Shown here piece after piece: positions 1 through 6,826 of a stretch of 6,934 nt of DNA. Location: contig WGBH01000084.1 in assembly GCA_015494435.1 (NCBI GenBank), forward strand, positions 1-6,934. Reading direction: 5' to 3'. Numbering within the stretch: position 1 is the first letter of the stretch; the number at the start of each line of letters is the position of its first letter. A model generated the notes under the pieces. The model did no database searches. It saw nothing but the letters and a program-made list of their open reading frames with translations, and was not told where the DNA came from. The DNA comes from Thiotrichaceae bacterium. Lineage in GTDB: Bacteria > Pseudomonadota > Gammaproteobacteria > Thiotrichales > Thiotrichaceae. Both the position numbers and the translations under genes were made by a program.

Positions 1-778
1 CTAATGGCTTGGCGGAGAGAAATTTAAGATACCCTTTAACAAAAAAGAAAAAAACTCCAAAGTATATAGCAATTAAATATATCAAATCTGGTGCTATGAA
101 ATACTCCACGGCCAATGCTAACAAAATAATCATGTAATTCAACAGTCTACTATTGCACATTAATTTATAAAACATAATTCCTGCTATAAATAAATTGCCA
201 TACTTAAGCATTAAAATGAATTTTATATATCCAGGGATCTGCACAAACTGATATGTCTCTAAATACTCCGCTGCCATAATGACAAATAGCCACAAAATTG
301 AAATTATCTCTATTTTCCTAATTAATTTTGTTACAAATAAAACATACATTATCGTATAAAATGATAATTCCACCAATAATGTCCAATATACCCCGTCAAC
401 ATGGGGAACTTTGATAAATTGTTGGATCATCGTAAGGTTAATTACAGCAGAGCGTATACCAACATCAGCACCAGGAAGTGAGAATAATGAAACTATAGTG
501 AAAGTCAGAATTACTGCTACCCAATAAGCTGGGTACAATCTGGAAAATCGAGATACGATAAAATCTACCGCATGAGTCGTTTTATCTAATGTAAGAAAAA
601 TAACAAATCCACTCACAATAAAAAAAAGTTGCACCCCATATCTACCAATTTCAAAGGTGAACGCAGGAGCTACCGAATAACCATATATCTCCCCATACCT
701 TATTGTATAATGAAAAAAAACAACCATTAGAGCAGCAATACCTCTAATCGCATCGAGTTCAGTATACCTCTGCTTCAT
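1..778 (-). CDS. Acyltransferase-3 family membrane O-acyltransferase (3' end outside the window)
   Basis: An open frame runs from ATG at 778 to the window edge: 259 codons without a stop, with the C-terminus missing. Family members are usually about 350-400 residues, so roughly two thirds is present. Residues 7-24 hold the family signature ELDAIRG..FFHY, including the R-X10-H motif (R12, H23) tied to acyl transfer. Further landmarks are GVQLFFIVSGFVIF (48-61), RFSRLYPAYW (77-86) and YWTLLVELSFY (131-141, conserved E137). The rest is strongly hydrophobic with several membrane-spanning stretches. Known members (OafA and relatives) move acetyl or other acyl groups onto sugars of O-antigen, EPS or Nod factors at the inner membrane. 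Here it likely acylates the glycan made by the neighbouring genes; the acyl group and position are unknown. It starts 39 bases after the stop of the preceding GT4 gene. GC is about 32%, lower than its neighbours. Confidence 0.92.
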   Translation of the reverse strand, partial: MKQRYTELDAIRGIAALMVVFFHYTIRYGEIYGYSVAPAFTFEIGRYGVQLFFIVSGFVIFLTLDKTTHAVDFIVSRFSRLYPAYWVAVILTFTIVSLFSLPGADVGIRSAVINLTMIQQFIKVPHVDGVYWTLLVELSFYTIMYVLFVTKLIRKIEIISILWLFVIMAAEYLETYQFVQIPGYIKFILMLKYGNLFIAGIMFYKLMCNSRLLNYMIILLALAVEYFIAPDLIYLIAIYFGVFFFFVKGYLKFLSAKPL

Positions 779-785
779 ACGATGA

Positions 786-790
786 CCCTT
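786..790 (-). promoter_or_regulatory. Probable ribosome binding site of the acyltransferase gene
   Basis: On the minus strand AAGGG lies 7 bases before ATG at 778, a reasonable Shine-Dalgarno match and spacing. It supports that start codon, as does the family motif beginning at residue 7. The 39-base gap around it (779-817) shows no convincing promoter or terminator. Confidence 0.5.
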
Positions 791-817
791 ATAATTTTAA
801 ATAGAAAAGTAAATCTT

Positions 818-1915
818 TTATTTAACATCATTTATAAAATTCATAATGTTACAGCTTGATTTACCCCAATCAAATCGCCGTGCATTTTTTTTAGAAGATA
901 GAGACATTGCATTACGCAAAGCCTCATTGGATAGTATGCGGATCATTGCGGCCGCCAAATCAGAAACATTTCCTTTTTCTACCATTATTGAACATTCTGT
1001 ATTTACCGTATCAAGACCAAGATCATAACCGACAACAGGCAATCCAGCTGAATTAGCTTCAACCCATGTAATACCAAAACCTTCGGTCATTGAAGGAGAA
1101 GCAAAGATCCAGCCGCGTTGTAACATTTCAGACTTTTCTGCTTCAGTTATAAAGCCCTTGAAATCTACAGGCAAACCAGCCGCCATTTGTTTAAGCATTT
1201 CTGTATCAGGACCCTGCCCACCTATTATAAGACGAGAATCTGGTAACTTTTCATGTACTTTACGAAATGCACTTATTAAATGATCAACTTTTTTACGGCC
1301 TGTATCAAGCGCACCGTAATAGATAACTGTAGGGTCAGGGTATTTCTTTATATTTTCATCAAGCTGAAATGGAGTTATTCCTGGAGGTATTATCCTGATT
1401 TCAGCACGGGGTTTTATCCATTTATTATTAATCTCATCAAGTGTTATCGTACTGACGACTACAAACGGTACTTTCCTGTAAATTAATGGCTGCATAATTT
1501 CTTCAAGAAAGCGCCCTATTGCTCCTTTTATCAAGCCCTGACTTTTAGTAAAGGATTTACCCTCAAAATGATGCTTTATTGCCAACAGCGGTACTGGTTT
1601 TACTATCAGTGGCAAAAATAACGGAAAACCCATTATGTTATCAATTACTATATCTGTAGCATCGAACCTACGACGAGTTTCCATTAGTAACGGTATTATT
1701 CTATGTCGTGGGCTACCAACGCGAATAATCTCTATGCCATCAACTTGTTCACTGTCAGGCAGTAGCACGCCGTCCAGTAACTCCTGACTGCATAATATCG
1801 TAATATTATGACCTTGCCTCACCCATGGTGCTGATATGTATTGAATATAATCCTGTGCACCACCACGACGGTTTTCGTTTGTTGGACCGCGTAAAGATAC
1901 AAATAAAATATTCAC
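818..1915 (-). CDS. GT4-type (GT-B fold) glycosyltransferase
   Basis: A 365-residue protein of normal length for a GT4 family (Glycos_transf_1) enzyme. The N-terminal acceptor-side domain begins MNILFVSLRG with a glycine-containing loop (RRGGAQDYI, 16-24). The C-terminal donor-side domain shows VIYYGALDTGRKKVDHLI (197-214), GGQGPD (232-237) and the EX7E motif in EGFGITWVE (E278, E286), followed by ANSAGLPVVGYD (287-298). These mark a retaining enzyme using a nucleotide-activated sugar at the cytoplasmic face of the membrane. Donor and acceptor cannot be told from sequence. The start is GTG at 1915, sharing the four bases GTGA with the stop of the upstream sulfotransferase, so translation is probably coupled. 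The acyltransferase follows after 39 bases. Assignment as a glycosyltransferase is secure; the linkage made is unknown. Confidence 0.93.
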   Translation of the reverse strand: MNILFVSLRGPTNENRRGGAQDYIQYISAPWVRQGHNITILCSQELLDGVLLPDSEQVDGIEIIRVGSPRHRIIPLLMETRRRFDATDIVIDNIMGFPLFLPLIVKPVPLLAIKHHFEGKSFTKSQGLIKGAIGRFLEEIMQPLIYRKVPFVVVSTITLDEINNKWIKPRAEIRIIPPGITPFQLDENIKKYPDPTVIYYGALDTGRKKVDHLISAFRKVHEKLPDSRLIIGGQGPDTEMLKQMAAGLPVDFKGFITEAEKSEMLQRGWIFASPSMTEGFGITWVEANSAGLPVVGYDLGLDTVNTECSIMVEKGNVSDLAAAMIRILSNEALRNAMSLSSKKNARRFDWGKSSCNIMNFINDVK

Positions 1916-2823
1916 ACTGGTGCTCTTCTTCTAATCACCGGGTATCCAAACATTGCTAGGCCCGGTGCAACCAGAGATGTGGCTACCGCCCATTGTGCAC
2001 CTGATAAATTTTCAAGATAACGTGTGTCCAGCTTGATTTCATCCAGCCCTTTGGTGATAAAACGACGGTTTCCTGAAAATTCATGACTATCACTAGCTTC
2101 TGGATCAAACAATCTGGTTTCATCGAGGGTTTCACTACATAAACGCAATACTTTCGATAACTGACCAATGTGGTCCGCCACGAGATCCTCATAACGAATC
2201 TGTATATACCCGGGATTACTGCCGTAAATAGCTTTAATCCCGATATTTTTTTTCTGCCATTCCAGTAGTTTCATATAAAAAGCCATGTCAGATTTCCCTT
2301 TTTCTCTGGCGGTGACAAGGCTGCTGTATGAATATGCACGCGCATCTCTTATGAGGTGAATAATCGTTATTCTGAATAATCCAGAGCTTAGTAATAGCTT
2401 CAATCTATAGTGCCGCTTTGAACTATCAACAATTATATTTTTTTTTGAGATATCTTTAATTGCATTATATACATCGTAATTATTACTAGAAAATATGTCT
2501 GGCTCTATGTTTTTAAGATCCAGCAATTCAGCACCCGTTTTATCGCAAATATGACGCCTCACACCTGTCCAGAACGTACATTCATAAAGCTTTTCTCCAC
2601 ATGAACATAACCGTCCAAGATGGTCTGCGCTTTCGAAAAAATTATTGTAATTATATAACTCACCAGCACTTATAATGTTTTTTTGCGTACCGAGCATACT
2701 CGAAAGTAGAGTGCTACCACTTCTACCTGAGCCCATCACGTAAATGACATTGATCGGTTTATGTTTATTAATTTTATTGATCATATCTTTTGCAAAGCTA
2801 ATCAAGCCAGTGAGATAAGTCAC
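1912..2823 (-). CDS. PAPS-dependent sulfotransferase with N-terminal P-loop-like motif and CxC...C element
   Basis: A 303-residue protein with the sulfotransferase layout. VIYVMGSGRSGSTLLSSML (26-44) is the 5'-phosphosulfate-binding loop. HLIRDARAYSYSS (156-168) is the 3'-phosphate-binding motif (R159, with S165/S167 nearby). IRYEDLVAD (209-217) and HEFSGNRR (247-254) match later conserved blocks of the Sulfotransfer_3-like group. A cysteine-rich element, CSCGEKLYECTFW (73-85), lies between, and resembles a CxCG...CpfW block I recall in bacterial relatives. No signal peptide or membrane segment is evident, so it probably acts in the cytoplasm, moving sulfate from PAPS to a sugar hydroxyl of the glycan. 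The chosen start is GTG at 2823, overlapping the upstream gene by 26 bases, with AGGA 11 bases before it. ATG at 2784 (residue 14) just after the upstream stop is a real alternative and would keep all motifs. Substrate unknown. Confidence 0.9.
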   Translation of the reverse strand: MTYLTGLISFAKDMINKINKHKPINVIYVMGSGRSGSTLLSSMLGTQKNIISAGELYNYNNFFESADHLGRLCSCGEKLYECTFWTGVRRHICDKTGAELLDLKNIEPDIFSSNNYDVYNAIKDISKKNIIVDSSKRHYRLKLLLSSGLFRITIIHLIRDARAYSYSSLVTAREKGKSDMAFYMKLLEWQKKNIGIKAIYGSNPGYIQIRYEDLVADHIGQLSKVLRLCSETLDETRLFDPEASDSHEFSGNRRFITKGLDEIKLDTRYLENLSGAQWAVATSLVAPGLAMFGYPVIRRRAPV

Positions 2824-3652
2824 GCTCGATTATGTCCTGAGTCTTTAGTATATCCTCACGAAAAAACTCTATTAGCTTCCTTCGTGTATTTTCATCCATC
2901 ACCCCGGGAGCTACACCTTTATGACGCAAAGCGTGTATAGCATCAACGCCCCATCTCGGTATCAATGGCCGCACAATCTTATTAATAGTACGATTAGTTG
3001 TTGCCTTATAAACAACTGCGCCCATTAAATTTTTTGGTTTTCCACCACGGTTATAGGCGGCTGGCTCCTGTGCCGGCTTTCGCACATCAATTTCAAGAAA
3101 TTTATGAGTATCTGCAATCACTTCCGCCGCACTATTTTTTATATCTTCAAACAAAACAAGTTTTAGGTTAGACCGATCAAACAGACCCAGATATCTTTTG
3201 AGGTGTTCATAATAGCCACCCTGATTAAGCCAAAATTCGTTGCCATCCATCCATTGTTCAAAGCTCTGCTTTTCATCGTGCCCTTTACTCATTGACATCT
3301 CATAGTAAGAGAATGCTCTATCGACAGGATTTCTAAGACTCGCCATAAGTTTTGCATCAGGACAGTATTTTTTAATTGCGAATGCTGATTCCTTTAATGC
3401 CAGATAAGTTGGTGTGGCTTCTCCTATGATTTTCTCGTTGGATGCGCCTTCAAATAATTTGCCATAATCATCCATGCTTTGATATTTACTTTTATGAGCA
3501 CGATCAGTACCAAAAAATCCAAAAAACTGAGCCTCCTTATCAGGACTCATAAAGATATCCGGATGATCCTTTAAGTAAAAATATAAAGACGAAGTGGCCG
3601 ACCTGGCCGCTCCGATTATAAAAAAGTTAGGAAGTTTTACTGAATTTTTCAT
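2798..3652 (-). CDS. Sulfotransferase of the carbohydrate (NDST/NodH-like) type
   Basis: A 284-residue protein, typical for a single-domain sulfotransferase. The N-terminal block PNFFIIGAARSATSSLYFYL (8-27) is the 5'-phosphosulfate-binding loop. The usual GAxKxGTTSL appears here as GAARSATSSL, with Arg17 where many members have Lys and Ala19 where many have Gly. ATPTYL (79-84) and LRNPVDRAFSYY (106-117) follow; the latter is the 3'-phosphate-binding motif (R107, S115). LVLFEDI (165-171) and the basic YNRGGKPKN stretch (200-208) fit the C-terminal part. It should transfer sulfate from PAPS to a sugar. It shares little sequence with the sulfotransferase translated next, so the pair is not a recent tandem duplication and may act on different positions. 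It begins with ATG 7 bases after the GT4 stop and has only a weak ribosome binding site, suggesting coupled translation. Confidence 0.92.
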   Translation of the reverse strand: MKNSVKLPNFFIIGAARSATSSLYFYLKDHPDIFMSPDKEAQFFGFFGTDRAHKSKYQSMDDYGKLFEGASNEKIIGEATPTYLALKESAFAIKKYCPDAKLMASLRNPVDRAFSYYEMSMSKGHDEKQSFEQWMDGNEFWLNQGGYYEHLKRYLGLFDRSNLKLVLFEDIKNSAAEVIADTHKFLEIDVRKPAQEPAAYNRGGKPKNLMGAVVYKATTNRTINKIVRPLIPRWGVDAIHALRHKGVAPGVMDENTRRKLIEFFREDILKTQDIIERDLSHWLD

Positions 3653-3659
3653 GTTTTCG

Positions 3660-4787
3660 CTAGGTTACACTTTCATATATATTAATCATTGAGCCTGCAC
3701 ACTTATCCCAGGTAAACGATTTAGCTCGTTTATTACCGGCATCAACAAACTTCTCGTACACCGTTTCCGAGGTAGCAATTTCTTTCATGGCATCTGCCAG
3801 TTCTTCGACACTATGTGGATCAACTAGCATACCCGCTTCACCAGCCACTTCTGGCATAGATGACACATTCGATGTAATAACAGGACAGCCACACGCCATC
3901 GCCTCCAAAATTGGAAGCCCGAACCCCTCCATCAGAGAAACATAAATAAAAACACTTGCCGAACGATATAACCCTCGAAGCTGGTCATCAGAAACAAAAC
4001 CAGGCCTATGAATGTGATTGCAGAACTCTGAACCAGCAATCTTCTGTAATAGATGATGATTATCCCATCCTAACCCACCAGCCAGCACGAGATGATGCGG
4101 TACATCCTTAGCTATTCGCTCATAGGCTTCCAGAACAGTCGAAAGGTTTTTTCTTGGGTTAAGAGAGCCCGTCCAAAGAAAAAAAGGCGTGCCGTTAGCA
4201 GGCATATCATCCAGCTCATCTAAACAATTAGCCGTTTCTTTCTGATAAAAAAAGTCTGAAACACCTTCATGAACAACACACAGGCGGTCCCCAAGGTCAC
4301 ATTCTGCAATATCTTCAATAGCATTTGCAGTGGCAGATGATACTGCAACGATTTTATCTGCTCTTTTAATCGCAGACTTTATGCCTGCCATTCTCAGCAA
4401 CGGCCTACTCTTTGAAAAATATTCTGGATGTGACAGAGGGCCAAGATCATGAACCGTAACTATCCATGGTTTTTTAGTCGCAACAGGGTAATCCATTTCC
4501 ACGGTATGAACCACATCCACATCTACAGACAAACTCTCTATCTTCGGATAACCAGTCAACGCCCATGACAAAACCAGATTACGGTGTTTCCAGGAGGGTC
4601 TTACATAACCATATTCATTAATCAATGTTTCAAGTTGCTCCCCGGAAACTTTACATCTGCTTGAGAACGGGATTAACTCGAGATTCCTGTCAGTGCGCAC
4701 CAGTGACTCATAAAGTTCCCATGCTACACGACTAAGGCCATAACGTGTATCACTAACAAATGCATCACTATGATATAAAACCTTCAT
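3660..4787 (-). CDS. GT4-type glycosyltransferase, mannosyltransferase-like
   Basis: A 375-residue canonical GT4 protein. The N-terminal domain carries a glycine loop (YGLSRVAWELYESL, 16-29) and WIVTVHDLGPLSHPEYF (108-124), with H113 of the HDL motif common in mannosyl- and rhamnosyl-transferring members. The C-terminal domain has FFLWTGSLNPRKNLSTVLEAY (202-222), with R212/K213 at the expected donor-phosphate contact, HRPGFVSDDQL (260-270), EGFGLPILEAMACGCPV (287-303) giving EX7E at E287 and E295, and SSMPEVAGEAGMLVDP (309-324). Comparable enzymes add hexoses to lipid-linked O-antigen or EPS units in the cytoplasm. The sugar is not determined; mannose-type is only a family tendency. ATG at 4787 overlaps the TGA of the preceding gene as ATGA. 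Its GC, about 46% over sampled lines, is clearly higher than in the terminal acyltransferase gene. Confidence 0.95.
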   Translation of the reverse strand: MKVLYHSDAFVSDTRYGLSRVAWELYESLVRTDRNLELIPFSSRCKVSGEQLETLINEYGYVRPSWKHRNLVLSWALTGYPKIESLSVDVDVVHTVEMDYPVATKKPWIVTVHDLGPLSHPEYFSKSRPLLRMAGIKSAIKRADKIVAVSSATANAIEDIAECDLGDRLCVVHEGVSDFFYQKETANCLDELDDMPANGTPFFLWTGSLNPRKNLSTVLEAYERIAKDVPHHLVLAGGLGWDNHHLLQKIAGSEFCNHIHRPGFVSDDQLRGLYRSASVFIYVSLMEGFGLPILEAMACGCPVITSNVSSMPEVAGEAGMLVDPHSVEELADAMKEIATSETVYEKFVDAGNKRAKSFTWDKCAGSMINIYESVT

Positions 4788-5944
4788 ACAACTCGATTCT
4801 GTAGAACTCTATCTATCTGCTGTTTTGCACGTAAATAAATCGAATTCCATGACCTTTCAGCAACAAAGGCGAGCGCGGCCTCTTTCATAGTCTGTTTGCT
4901 ATCTAGGGCTTTTTCTATAGAACCCGCTACTTCATTCTTATCATTTATGGCAATAACAGGTGCATTTATGTAAGCATACTCATCATGATGCGTAGACAGA
5001 ATAGGTAAGCCTGCTGCTGCGTATTCATATAATTTCAACGGGTTTTGACCTTTATATATATCTTGCCTTGATTGGTCATACAGCATCAGCCCTAAATCAG
5101 CGTGCAACAGGTAAGCAGGGACTTGTTCAGGCGTGCGCAAGCCTAACAAATAAACATTATCATACTCACGACCTAGCTTATCAGCCCACTCTGAACCTGG
5201 CCCTATCATTATCAAGTTACCACCAAGCTCCTTAAGTTTTACCGCTGCAGCCCTGAACATTTCAGGATCACATTTATCGATAACCCCAACCCAAACAGCC
5301 AACGGACCAGGCAAATCTGCTATATCATCAGGTATGGGGATATCACCTTTGTAATTATCAGTGAACACTCCCTGACCTAGCACTGTAATCTTCGATGCAT
5401 CAATACCATGGTCATTAATTATATAATTTTTAAGCGTCTCTCCTATTACAAGAATATGGTCAGCTATTTGATAATCATTCTTTTCAATTTCCCTAATCGA
5501 GCTTCCTGAAAAAGCAGGATAATAATCTACCACCTGAAATACCAGACGTGCATCAGGAAAAAGTGATTTAAGAGCAGAACTACCTGGATTTGCTGTCCAG
5601 ATGACATCGGGTTCTGAAAATCCAGAATCACGGTAAATAGTATGAATAGATGGATAACAACTTTTATATGCTAGATTAGCAGCATATCGTGTATTGAATG
5701 GCCATCTCCCTGCAAATGGTATTATGCTCATAGGCGTAAAAACCCATGCTTCATTATCCATTCTCGGCCCTGTGGACCAGGATTGCCAACGACCTGTACG
5801 CGCCAGGATGTTTCCGGCATGCACTAGTCCTTGCATATAGGAAACATTGTATTTATCGTTCTGGAAGAGTCTGGCAAATATATTGGTGCTACAGCGAATT
5901 TCTGATTGCCAGGGGGTTCCTCTATGAAACAAGATATTTTTCAC
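4784..5944 (-). CDS. Divergent GT-B glycosyltransferase (TuaH/GT4-like)
   Basis: The frame reaches back to a TTG at 5974 (396 residues). GTG at 5944 (386 residues) is preferred because the protein then begins MKNILFHRGTPWQSE, the usual first beta strand of GT-B enzymes. Neither start has a clear ribosome binding site, so 5974 cannot be excluded. Numbering from 5974: VVDYYPAF (148-155) and ADHILVIGETLKNYI (171-185) form the inter-domain part. LAVWVGVIDKCDPEMF (225-240), LIMIGPGSE (254-262), DNVYLLGLRTPEQVPAYL (272-289), LGLMLYDQS (294-302) and NPLKLYEYAAAGLPILST (311-328) form the donor-binding domain. The KLYEY glutamate (E317) is the likely counterpart of the GT4 donor-site Glu, but no full EX7E is seen. 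This resembles the TuaH-like branch of GT-B enzymes. Donor and acceptor are unknown. Its stop overlaps the start of the next GT4 gene. Confidence 0.85.
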   Translation of the reverse strand: MKNILFHRGTPWQSEIRCSTNIFARLFQNDKYNVSYMQGLVHAGNILARTGRWQSWSTGPRMDNEAWVFTPMSIIPFAGRWPFNTRYAANLAYKSCYPSIHTIYRDSGFSEPDVIWTANPGSSALKSLFPDARLVFQVVDYYPAFSGSSIREIEKNDYQIADHILVIGETLKNYIINDHGIDASKITVLGQGVFTDNYKGDIPIPDDIADLPGPLAVWVGVIDKCDPEMFRAAAVKLKELGGNLIMIGPGSEWADKLGREYDNVYLLGLRTPEQVPAYLLHADLGLMLYDQSRQDIYKGQNPLKLYEYAAAGLPILSTHHDEYAYINAPVIAINDKNEVAGSIEKALDSKQTMKEAALAFVAERSWNSIYLRAKQQIDRVLQNRVV

Positions 5945-5980
5945 TACAGTATATATTTCAACCTTGAATGCCAACAGTAA

Positions 5981-6748
5981 CTACTGTTTCTGGTAAATGA
6001 CATTTTCCCCTTTATCCAGAGATTTTTTAAACCCATGTTTAGTTAAAACATTATGTACCAACTCTGTACAACCCGGCGCATATTTCTCATGGAGTTCAAG
6101 AATAACCATCTTAACTTGATCGAGCCAACTGGAATCTCCTGAAAACAATTCTTTCTCTGCACCCTCAATATCTAGTTTTAATATATCAATATGACCAGTT
6201 TCCTTTAGTATATCAGCAACAGTAATTGCTTCAACACCATCAGAGTCGTCTTTACTTTCTTCAACACGAAATGACCATGAATCCGCATTAGGATTTTCTA
6301 TATTTAATGGGGTATTATCACGCCACAAAGCTGCCTTATACAAAGTTACATTCTTTTCTAAAGCAAGGTTCTTTGCATATAAACCCGCATTAGATGGCTC
6401 AGGCTCAACGGCTATAATTTTAGCGTCAGGAAAACGGTGCAACATATAAAGAGATGCATAGCCGATGTGCGCTCCAGCATCAACAATAACTGCTGGTAAA
6501 AAGTTTATTGGCAGGTCGTAATCTCCAGCTAAAAACACTTGCCAAAACACATAGGCATCAGTCGTCTTTGGTCTCATAAAAACCGGCGCTTTACTTTGTG
6601 GGATATTTACACTGATTATTTTATCATCGTTACCTGGAAGCCTTTTATAAAGCGCAACCTTCAAGAACACTTTCAACCCAGTAATCACACCAAATCTTTT
6701 AGTAAAATATTTTATACTTTTTGCTAATCTCGCAATACTGTTTGCCAT
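5981..6748 (-). CDS. FkbM-family SAM-dependent methyltransferase
   Basis: The frame extends to a TTG at 6760, but ATG at 6748 is chosen because GGTGG lies 5 bases before it; this gives 255 residues, normal for the family. Numbering from 6760: a basic N-terminal segment (9-45) precedes the Rossmann-type core. VIVDAGAHIGYASLYML (91-107) is the SAM-binding motif I, IIAVEPEPSNAGLYAKN (115-131) is motif II with the acidic ribose contact E119, and HIDILKLDIEGAEKELF (190-206) is the FkbM hallmark block. VILELHEKY (219-227) closes the core. Known FkbM proteins O-methylate hydroxyls on macrolides or sugars; within a polysaccharide cluster the likely role is methylation of a glycan residue, which is inference. 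The stop at 5981 lies 36 bases before the preferred start of the next gene (6 bases before the TTG alternative). Confidence 0.93.
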   Translation of the reverse strand: MANSIARLAKSIKYFTKRFGVITGLKVFLKVALYKRLPGNDDKIISVNIPQSKAPVFMRPKTTDAYVFWQVFLAGDYDLPINFLPAVIVDAGAHIGYASLYMLHRFPDAKIIAVEPEPSNAGLYAKNLALEKNVTLYKAALWRDNTPLNIENPNADSWSFRVEESKDDSDGVEAITVADILKETGHIDILKLDIEGAEKELFSGDSSWLDQVKMVILELHEKYAPGCTELVHNVLTKHGFKKSLDKGENVIYQKQ

Positions 6749-6753
6749 TTCTA

Positions 6754-6758
6754 CCACC
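6754..6758 (-). promoter_or_regulatory. Ribosome binding site deciding the methyltransferase start
   Basis: On the minus strand GGTGG sits 5 bases before ATG at 6748. TTG (6760) and GTG (6757) codons in the same frame overlap or touch this element and have no good site of their own, so 6748 is the likely start. Confidence 0.5.
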
Positions 6759-6799
6759 AAGTTAAATATAGCTGGTTATAATAATTAAATTAATAAATG

Positions 6800-6823
6800 A
6801 ACATGGTATGATTTTACCAAGTT
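6800..6823 (-). terminator. Imperfect hairpin after the upstream gene, possible weak terminator
   Basis: Arms at 6800-6808 and 6815-6823 pair over nine positions with one A-A mismatch, around a 6-base loop. The hairpin lies 3 bases beyond the stop of the upstream gene. The minus-strand sequence after it is AT-rich but not a clean T run, so it may be a weak or attenuating terminator, a transcript-stabilising hairpin, or chance. The rest of 6749-6826 is AT-rich. It includes -10-like hexamers (TATAAC, TATATT on the minus strand) without a convincing -35 box, so no promoter is called. Confidence 0.3.
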
Positions 6824-6826
6824 TAT

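Noticed and set aside
846..1028. Plus-strand open frame of 60 codons
   Set aside because: Lies wholly antisense within the GT4 gene at 818-1915, has no family resemblance and looks like a shadow.
1280..1486. Plus-strand open frame of 68 codons
   Set aside because: Antisense to the same GT4 gene, of low-complexity aromatic composition; no independent support.
1983..2192. Minus-strand open frame of 69 codons
   Set aside because: Out-of-frame shadow inside the sulfotransferase at 1912-2823, whose true frame carries clear motifs.
1912..3652. Recent tandem duplication of a sulfotransferase
   Set aside because: The two proteins share only the general PAPS-binding pattern; loops, spacing and C-terminal blocks differ, so they are separate family branches.
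5746..5967. Plus-strand open frame of 73 codons
   Set aside because: Antisense to the glycosyltransferase at 4784-5944; Trp/Tyr/Cys-rich composition typical of an antisense reading.
6539..6727. Plus-strand open frame of 62 codons
   Set aside because: Antisense to the FkbM methyltransferase, no motif or ribosome binding site.
6753..6824. Short direct repeat AACTTGGT on the minus strand (near 6759-6766 and 6816-6823)
   Set aside because: Only 8 bases, one copy overlapping the ribosome binding site and the other in a hairpin arm; likely chance in AT-rich DNA.
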